A program made the position numbers and the translations under genes. The notes below the pieces were generated by a model. That model made no database searches, had not been told where the DNA came from, and saw nothing but the letters and a program-made list of their open reading frames with translations. 11,795 nt of DNA, from positions 1-11,795 of the forward strand of contig JAEZHG010000177.1 in NCBI GenBank assembly GCA_023436945.1. The letters are read 5' to 3'. This document shows, piece by piece, positions 6,905 through 11,795 of this stretch. Numbering within the stretch: position 1 is the stretch's first letter; the number at the start of each line of letters is the position of its first letter. Origin of the DNA: Pseudomonadota bacterium (lineage in GTDB: Bacteria > Pseudomonadota > Alphaproteobacteria > Caulobacterales > Caulobacteraceae).

Positions 6905-7387
6905 TTATTCCTCGCTATCGACGACAGGCGGGTTGTGGATTTGCGCCTCGACCGCGACGGCGGGGGCATTCTTGAAGTTAAGGGTGAAGGCGGCGGTCTG
7001 GCCTGCGACCAGCGGCGCCTTCAGACCCATCAGCATGATGTGGTTGCCGCCGGGCTTCAGCTCGGTCGGCGTATCAGCCGGAAGCGGAAGGCCGTCTTCG
7101 AGATGGGCCATCTTCATCATGCCGTCTTCGTGCTTCATCTCGTGGACTTGCGGCATGTCGGCAAGGTCGGTCGTCAGGCCCGTCAGCACATCGTCGGTCG
7201 AGGCAGTCAGCGTGACATAGCAGCCCGCGACCTTGGCACCGTTCGGCGTCGGGCGGCACCATGCGTTCTCGACCTTGACGGTCGCGGCGACGGGGGCTTC
7301 GGTCTTTTGCGCCGGAGCTTCGGTTTGCTGGCCACAGGCAGCCAGCGTCAGGGCGGCAGCCGATGCGAGGATAAGTTGGAACTTCAT
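6905..7387 (-). CDS. PCu(A)C family periplasmic copper chaperone, lipoprotein
   Basis: The product has 160 residues. PCu(A)C proteins bind Cu(I) in the periplasm and pass it on, for example to the CuA centre of cytochrome oxidase. A lipoprotein signal peptide ends in LAAC with the lipidated Cys at 18, so the protein is probably membrane-anchored. The copper site fits H(M)X10MX21HXM closely: H82, M84, M93, H116 and M118, with 22 rather than 21 residues before the final HxM. Extra His and Met residues (MKHEDGMMKMAH) surround it. Two cysteines at 44 and 56, in AWCRPTPNGAKVAGCY, flank a conserved turn and could form a disulfide or a second metal site. The gene starts 12 nt after the PepSY gene, and its AAGGA ribosome site overlaps that gene's stop region, suggesting translational coupling. 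It is the last gene of the cluster. Confidence 0.93.
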   Translation of the reverse strand: MKFQLILASAAALTLAACGQQTEAPAQKTEAPVAATVKVENAWCRPTPNGAKVAGCYVTLTASTDDVLTGLTTDLADMPQVHEMKHEDGMMKMAHLEDGLPLPADTPTELKPGGNHIMLMGLKAPLVAGQTAAFTLNFKNAPAVAVEAQIHNPPVVDSEE

Positions 7388-7399
7388 AGGGATGGGTCC

Positions 7400-8785
7400 T
7401 TAGAGGTTTACTGAAACGGATGATCCGGCACGGACGCGGCTGAGGATCAGCCTGTCGACCAGAAGCGCGACCAGCAGACTTGCGCCGGTCAGAGGATAGA
7501 GGATTGCCAGAGGCAAGACGATAGCCAGCACAGGCCCATAGGATACGGGCGGCTTGACCGGAGGCGCACCAAGGCGGGGCGGCGACAGGCGCGGCGGGCG
7601 ACGCTTCCACCACATGACCACGCCACTGATCGACAGTGCCCATACGCCGATACAGCCGATCAGCATCAGGATGCGGTTGGTCCAGCCATACTGCATGCCC
7701 TGATGGACCGTGATGCCCCATTCCATGCCCTTGGCCATGATGCCGAAGTCGCCATAGCTGACGTCGGCCTTCACCGCGCCGTTGGAGGCGTCGATGTAGA
7801 GGATGCGGGTGTCCTCGACCTTTTGCGGCTGGGTCGAGGCAGTCCAGCTGTTGTGGCTGTCAGAGGGAATGTTGACGAGAGCGGGAAGGGGAAGGTCTCG
7901 AGCCTTGAGGGTGGTTACGACATTGGACAGCGAAGGCACGGCCATGTGCTGGCTGTGGTCTTCGTCCATGGCGAGTACGGTGTGTTCCATGGTCCAGCCC
8001 TGACCCTCGGGGGCGTGATGGGCCTCTGGCTTGGTCCACGACTGACTGGTGGGCGCAGGTGGGCGGCCAAGGCCCGTATCGCGCATAAAACCCATGAACC
8101 CGTCGCCCCAGACAGCAGACCACGGCATGCCTGTGACTGCCAGAAAGATGATCACACCCGCCGTATAAAATCCTGTCAGGGCGTGCAGGTCGCGCCAGAA
8201 AGGGCGGCGGCGCGTGTCGGTCTCGCGTGGGACCAATACGGCCCCCTGACGCTTGCGGGGCCACCAGAGGTAAAGGCCCGTCGCACACAGGATGATCGCC
8301 CATCCGGCCGCGATCTCGACAAGGATATTGAGCGCCGTTCCCGCCTTGCCGCCAAACAGGCTGAGGGAATGGAGCTTGCGGATGGTTTCGGTCACGCCGC
8401 CATAGGCGGTGATACCTGTGACCTCGGCGGTATAGGGGTTCACAAAGACGGTCAGACGTTCGCTATCGGGACGATCGACGCGCAGTCGAACCGCCTCGGT
8501 TTCAGAGGCAGGGATCAGCACATTGGCCGTGCGCCCGCCAGCGGCCATGGCGGCGGCAGCGGACCAGTCATCGGGCGTAGACCGTTGCTGGCTGACGGGG
8601 ACGTGCAGCATCTGTCGATAGACGGCGCGGTCTATCTCGTCCTTGAACAGATAGAGCCCGCCTGTGAGCGTCAGCAGCAGCAGGAAGGGCATGACGAAGA
8701 CACCGGCATAGAAATGCCATCGCCAAACGGTGCGATAGGCACCGGACAGCGGAGGCGATGCCCCTGCTGTAGGTTTTGAAGACAT
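7400..8785 (-). CDS. PepSY-associated membrane protein with His/Met-rich periplasmic loop
   Basis: The product has 461 residues and fits the PepSY_TM family, inner-membrane proteins often encoded next to metal-uptake systems and in some cases acting as reductases of imported metal complexes. Hydrophobic segments lie at about 26-48, 150-175, 205-228, 371-394 and 417-442. Histidines next to or within these segments (WRWH at 24, KLHSL at 139, RDLHALTG at 201, VHQG at 361) could hold heme, as proposed for the family. The loop at about 254-281 is rich in His and Met (EAHHAPEGQG, then MEH and DHSQHM) and could bind copper or iron. A PepSY-like stretch lies at about 70-130. AGGA lies 10 nt before the ATG. 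It sits between a DUF2946-like gene (59 nt upstream) and the PCu(A)C gene (12 nt downstream), so copper handling is the favoured role. Siderophore-iron reduction is the alternative. Confidence 0.87.
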   Translation of the reverse strand: MSSKPTAGASPPLSGAYRTVWRWHFYAGVFVMPFLLLLTLTGGLYLFKDEIDRAVYRQMLHVPVSQQRSTPDDWSAAAAMAAGGRTANVLIPASETEAVRLRVDRPDSERLTVFVNPYTAEVTGITAYGGVTETIRKLHSLSLFGGKAGTALNILVEIAAGWAIILCATGLYLWWPRKRQGAVLVPRETDTRRRPFWRDLHALTGFYTAGVIIFLAVTGMPWSAVWGDGFMGFMRDTGLGRPPAPTSQSWTKPEAHHAPEGQGWTMEHTVLAMDEDHSQHMAVPSLSNVVTTLKARDLPLPALVNIPSDSHNSWTASTQPQKVEDTRILYIDASNGAVKADVSYGDFGIMAKGMEWGITVHQGMQYGWTNRILMLIGCIGVWALSISGVVMWWKRRPPRLSPPRLGAPPVKPPVSYGPVLAIVLPLAILYPLTGASLLVALLVDRLILSRVRAGSSVSVNL

Positions 8786-8844
8786 GGGAAATCAGTCCTG
8801 AAATCGGAGGTTCAGGCGCGTTTCAGCGCCCGTTTTCACGGATT
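8786..8844 (-). promoter_or_regulatory. Leader with overlapping hairpins before the PepSY gene
   Basis: Three short hairpins can form on the minus-strand RNA of this 59-nt gap: CCGT/ACGG with a GAAA loop (8830-8841), GGCGC/GCGCC (8815-8830), and CCTGAA/TTCAGG (8797-8816). The third covers part of the AGGA ribosome site of the PepSY gene. It shares two bases with the second, so those two cannot both form completely. This could control translation, but the stems are short and the idea is inference. Confidence 0.35.
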
Positions 8845-9294
8845 TCAGGCGTGGGGTGGTGCAGTCGAAGGTGGCCGCGGTGGACCACGTGCGGGCGGCA
8901 GTTCAAGCAGCTTGAGCGGGGTAAACCGGTCGCTGTCGGTTAGACGGTTGACAGGCGCGGGAACAGGCGCGGAGGGCTCGGGCAGGGCGGCGCCCAGTGG
9001 CATGACACAGGCAGCGCATTTGGCCCCTATCTCCTGCTTGATCGGCCCGTCAAAGCCACCCGTATGGATAGTCTGGAGGCCTTCGGTCGAGCAGATGACA
9101 ATCGCTTGGCCTGGCTTGGATGCCGCCATGGCGGCAAAGGGCATCAGCGAGCCGATGACAATGGCAAACACCGCCGCCAGGAATGCCAGCGAGCGTGTGG
9201 TCGACCAGTTATCGGCTTGGCACCTGTTCACGGGCTTTGTGTAGATCACGGGTCTTTCGAAGGGAATGGCACAAACGGCCACACCTCGACACAT
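8845..9294 (-). CDS. DUF2946-like small membrane/exported protein
   Basis: The open frame encodes up to 149 residues. A single hydrophobic segment at about 33-58 is an uncleaved anchor or signal peptide (ending AAMAAS). It is followed by IVICSTEG (Cys 68), an HTGG, and a KCAACVMPL motif (Cys 93 and 96). This arrangement is that of DUF2946, a family of unknown biochemistry often found beside copper receptors and PCu(A)C genes. The tail after about 105 is proline-rich and reads PPARGPPRPPSTAPP. The start is uncertain. ATG 9294 is the longest option, while in-frame GTGs at 9249 and 9231 would give a more usual short N-terminus. None has a clear ribosome site. As first gene of the minus-strand cluster, its CxxC and extra Cys suggest metal or redox involvement, which is inference. 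Confidence 0.75.
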   Translation of the reverse strand: MCRGVAVCAIPFERPVIYTKPVNRCQADNWSTTRSLAFLAAVFAIVIGSLMPFAAMAASKPGQAIVICSTEGLQTIHTGGFDGPIKQEIGAKCAACVMPLGAALPEPSAPVPAPVNRLTDSDRFTPLKLLELPPARGPPRPPSTAPPHA

Positions 9295-9328
9295 CCGGTT
9301 TCGTGTGACAGCGTGACCCTATCGAAAC

Positions 9329-9333
9329 GGAGA
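9329..9333 (+). promoter_or_regulatory. Shine-Dalgarno site of the first DUF4139 gene
   Basis: GGAGA lies 7 nt before the ATG at 9341 and fixes the start, which also opens a good signal peptide. The divergent minus-strand gene starts at or before 9294, so promoters for both directions must fit within or overlap this short gap. No convincing -35/-10 pair was found. Confidence 0.6.
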
Positions 9334-9340
9334 ACCCCCC

Positions 9341-10729
9341 ATGCGTCGACTGCCTGTTTCACTCGGACTTCTGGCAACCACGGCCCTTTGCGCGGCGGTT
9401 TCCGGATCGGCTCTGGCTCAACAGGTAGAAAGCGGCGCGGGACCGGATCGGTTAGCCCTGACCATCTATAACGAGAACATCGCGCTGGTTGAGGATGTTC
9501 GCAGCCTGAATATCAATGCTGGCCGGACAAGGCAGGAGTTCCCTGGGGTTTCGGCGGCCATTCGACCGGAGACCGTGACTCTGTCGGGGCGCGGCCTTTC
9601 GGTGGTCGAGCAGAACTTTGACTATGATCTTCTGACGCCCAGCAAGCTGATGGAAGGGGCGGTTGGCCGCGAGATCGGCCTGATCCGCACAAACCCCGGT
9701 AACGGCACCCAGACAAGTGAGCGCGCCCGCGTGCTGGCGGCCAATCAGGGTGTGGTGCTCCAGATCGGTAACCGTATCGAGGTGCTGCGTGACGATGGAG
9801 CGCCGACCCGTGTGGTGTTCGATGGTGTGCCGCCGAACCTACGCCCGCGCCCGACCTTGAGTGTGACGCTGGATGCCGAGGGCAGTCCAAGGCGCGATGT
9901 GACGCTGAACTATCTGACCGGCGGGCTTCAGTGGAAGGCCGACTATGTGGCGCGCTTTGACGAGGCGGGCGGAAAGCTGGACCTGACGGGATGGGTGACC
10001 ATCACCAACAACTCCGGCTCGACCTTCGACAACGCCGTCACCCGCGTGGTGGCCGGAACTGTCAATGTGATCGGCAACAACAACCGCAACAGCGTCAGAC
10101 GCGGCAGCGGCACCAACTCCGGTGCCAATGCAGACGGTGATGCCCATGTCTATCTGCTGCCGGATCGTGTGACGGTCGCCAATAACCAGACCAAACAGGT
10201 CGGTCTGCTGGATGCGGCCAATGTTCCGGCCAGCAAACGCTATGTGGCGCAGTATTACGGGTTCAGCAGCGAAGAGCAGGCGCGCGCCGCCGATGTGGGC
10301 ATCGTGTTCCGCAGCGAACCGGCCCTGCCAGCGGGGGTAATGCGTGTTTACGTCGCCAGCGCCAACGGCGAGCCTCGCTTTATCGGTGAGGACCAGTTGA
10401 GCCATTCGCCTGCGGGGTCGGATCTGGTGATCTCGACGGGTAAGGCCTTTGATGTGACGGTGCAGTCTCGCGTGGTGGCCTCCGAGCGGGCAGGGTCGCT
10501 GGGCTTCAACCGTTATCGCACGCGCATCCAGATGGAATACCGCGTCCGTAACGCGACCGGAGAGGCCAAGACCGTCGAGGTCCGCCAGCGCACCTATGGC
10601 CGCGATACCGAACTGACTGACCAGAGCATCGCCGGTGAACTGGCCGATGCCTATACGGCGGTGTGGAAGGTGCCTGTTCCGGCCAATGGCGAGACGGTCC
10701 TGACGGCCACCATCACGACGGGCGGCTGA
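9341..10729 (+). CDS. Secreted DUF4139 domain protein (first of a tandem pair)
   Basis: The product has 462 residues. A signal peptide covers about 1-26, with cleavage after SALA before QQ, so the protein is exported. The N-terminal third (YNENIALVEDVR at 43-54, then ATVTLSG-like strands) resembles the usual DUF4139 front part. The DUF4139 body is recognised by YLTGGLQWKADYVARF (191-206), LTGWVTITNNSGSTFDNA (215-232), and LPDRVTVANNQTKQVGLLD (273-291). The latter part is beta-rich with many short strands. No enzymatic motif is visible. In eukaryotes and some bacteria the domain occurs in proteins called mucoidy inhibitor A-like, but the function is not established. A loop at about 245-268 is rich in Asn, Gly and Ser. 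The stop TGA is one base before the ATG of a second DUF4139 gene, so both are surely cotranscribed. Confidence 0.88.
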   Translation: MRRLPVSLGLLATTALCAAVSGSALAQQVESGAGPDRLALTIYNENIALVEDVRSLNINAGRTRQEFPGVSAAIRPETVTLSGRGLSVVEQNFDYDLLTPSKLMEGAVGREIGLIRTNPGNGTQTSERARVLAANQGVVLQIGNRIEVLRDDGAPTRVVFDGVPPNLRPRPTLSVTLDAEGSPRRDVTLNYLTGGLQWKADYVARFDEAGGKLDLTGWVTITNNSGSTFDNAVTRVVAGTVNVIGNNNRNSVRRGSGTNSGANADGDAHVYLLPDRVTVANNQTKQVGLLDAANVPASKRYVAQYYGFSSEEQARAADVGIVFRSEPALPAGVMRVYVASANGEPRFIGEDQLSHSPAGSDLVISTGKAFDVTVQSRVVASERAGSLGFNRYRTRIQMEYRVRNATGEAKTVEVRQRTYGRDTELTDQSIAGELADAYTAVWKVPVPANGETVLTATITTGG

Positions 10730-10730
10730 T

Positions 10731-11795
10731 ATGCGTCCTTTGTACGCCGTTCTGGCGTGCGCGGTGGCGCTTGGGCCGCTCATGGGCGCGGCCTTGCCCG
10801 CTATGGCTCAACAGGTCGTAGTCACGCCAGCAGAGGCTGTATCCGAGCGCCCCGAGGGCGTGACAGTGGTGGTCTATCGCGACCAGCCTGTCGATACGTC
10901 CCAACTCAGTCGTCGAACCGCCGACCAATGGCCCCCGCGTCAGAACGAGGGGCTGGCGCTTATCGTCGAGAAACGGGTCATTGATGTGCCCGCGGGCGAG
11001 GGCGTGGTGCGCTTCAAGGGTCTGGCGACAGGGATTATTCCGCACAGCGCCACGATCGAGGGGCTTCCCGCCGAGCTTCTGGAACAGAATGCCGACTATG
11101 ACCTGATCTCGCCCCAGACGCTTTTGCAGGGCTCTGTAGGGAAGACGGTGAAGGTGGTGCGGACCAATCCCGCGAACGGTCAAGAAGTTCAGCAAACGGG
11201 CACGATCCGCTCGGGCCAGTCCGGCGTTGTTCTGGAAATCGACGGCCAGTTCGAAGCCTTGAGCTGTTCGGGCCTGACCGAGCGCGTGGTGTTCGAGACC
11301 GTGCCGGAAGGATTGGGTGCCTTGCCGACATTGTCGGTTAAGACCCGCGCCGAGCAGGCAGGTCGTTACGAGATCACGCTGGCCTATCTGGCGACGGGCC
11401 TGCAATGGTCGGCGGACTATGTTGCCCGCCTGTCCGATAATGGGCGCAGCCTCAATCTGGAGGGCTGGATCACTCTGGCCAACTGGGGCGGCACCACCTT
11501 TGCGGATGCGCCTGTGATTGTTGTGGCGGGGGATCTGTCACGCAATGACGACACGCGCCCTATTCAGGTGCAGTTGCCCAACAGCTACGTCGATTGCTGG
11601 CCCCAAGGCCGTACGCATGAGAACCTGTACCGCGAGTTCCGTCGTGAGTACGAGGGACCTCCGGTTATGGCAGGTTACCCTCAGGCACCTGCCCCTGCGA
11701 TGATGATGCGCGAAGCGGTTGAAGAGATTGTCGTCACAGGCAGCCGTGTTAAGGCCAAGCAGGAGGATCTGGGCGACTACAAAGCCTATGTCCTG
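10731..11795 (+). CDS. Second DUF4139 domain protein, paralog of the first (3' end outside window)
   Basis: The frame is open from ATG 10731 to the window edge (355 codons) without a stop. A signal peptide covers about 1-26 with cleavage after AMA before QQ. Matching blocks to the upstream gene are visible: ADYDLISPQTLLQGSVG (121-137) against FDYDLLTPSKLMEGAVG, VRTNPANG against IRTNPGNG, and LATGLQWSADYVARL (220-234). Differences include an extra stretch before the first strand (about 40-75), and a long insertion at about 285-345 that is Pro-, Met- and Glu-rich and holds EEIVVTGSR at 331-339. The frame then re-enters the shared pattern at LGDYKAYVL. ATG follows the previous stop by one base (TGATATG), indicating translational coupling. 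The function is unknown. A hetero-oligomer of the two paralogs is a reasonable guess only. Confidence 0.88.
   Translation, partial: MRPLYAVLACAVALGPLMGAALPAMAQQVVVTPAEAVSERPEGVTVVVYRDQPVDTSQLSRRTADQWPPRQNEGLALIVEKRVIDVPAGEGVVRFKGLATGIIPHSATIEGLPAELLEQNADYDLISPQTLLQGSVGKTVKVVRTNPANGQEVQQTGTIRSGQSGVVLEIDGQFEALSCSGLTERVVFETVPEGLGALPTLSVKTRAEQAGRYEITLAYLATGLQWSADYVARLSDNGRSLNLEGWITLANWGGTTFADAPVIVVAGDLSRNDDTRPIQVQLPNSYVDCWPQGRTHENLYREFRREYEGPPVMAGYPQAPAPAMMMREAVEEIVVTGSRVKAKQEDLGDYKAYVL

Noticed and set aside
7703..8779. A 358-codon plus-strand frame opposite the PepSY gene
   Set aside because: It is a shadow of the PepSY gene, with no signal, ribosome site or recognisable domain.
9839..11405. 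Two long minus-strand frames opposite the DUF4139 pair
   Set aside because: The plus-strand frames carry signal peptides and matching DUF4139 blocks. The minus frames have no motif and overlap each other's ends.
11719..11795. Start of a second TonB-dependent receptor at the right edge
   Set aside because: The VVTGSR motif is in frame within the DUF4139 protein, with no new start or signal peptide, and the following LGDYKAYVL matches the DUF4139 pattern.

Overview
The window is GC-rich DNA with dense coding on both strands and short intergenic gaps. Gene content and style point to an alphaproteobacterium, most likely Caulobacterales and perhaps Brevundimonas. The clues are a Fur-controlled TonB-dependent receptor with a DUF6607-like partner, a Caulobacter-type promoter before ychF, and paired DUF4139 proteins. 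The genus is inferred from family resemblance and was not tested.

Layout, left to right. (1) 1-723, plus strand: the C-terminal part of an exported-type M28 zinc aminopeptidase. Behind it lie three near-identical 40-bp palindromic units (725-857) and a strong terminator (872-907). (2) 951-4159, minus strand: a two-gene iron/heme uptake operon. A TonB-dependent receptor of the heme/hemoglobin/transferrin class is followed 11 nt later by a secreted DUF6607-like protein. A near-consensus Fur box precedes the receptor. (3) 4307-5584, minus: an O-acetylhomoserine sulfhydrylase-type PLP enzyme, probably starting at TTG, with its own terminator. (4) 5693-6790, minus: the ATPase YchF with a recognisable promoter. 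(5) 6905-9294, minus: a probable copper-handling cluster in the order DUF2946-like protein, PepSY membrane protein with a His/Met-rich loop, and PCu(A)C copper chaperone lipoprotein, ending in a terminator. (6) 9341 to the right edge, plus: two tandem secreted DUF4139 paralogs separated by one base. The second is cut by the window edge.

Two themes link the genes. One is metal acquisition: an iron operon under Fur, and a separate copper-type operon with metal-binding motifs in all three members. The other is export: seven of the nine proteins carry a signal peptide or membrane anchor, or belong to a normally exported family. No phage, insertion sequence, tRNA, rRNA or CRISPR array was seen. 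The least explained items are the DUF4139 pair, the DUF6607 partner, the palindromic repeat cluster, and a possible RNA switch in front of the PepSY gene.
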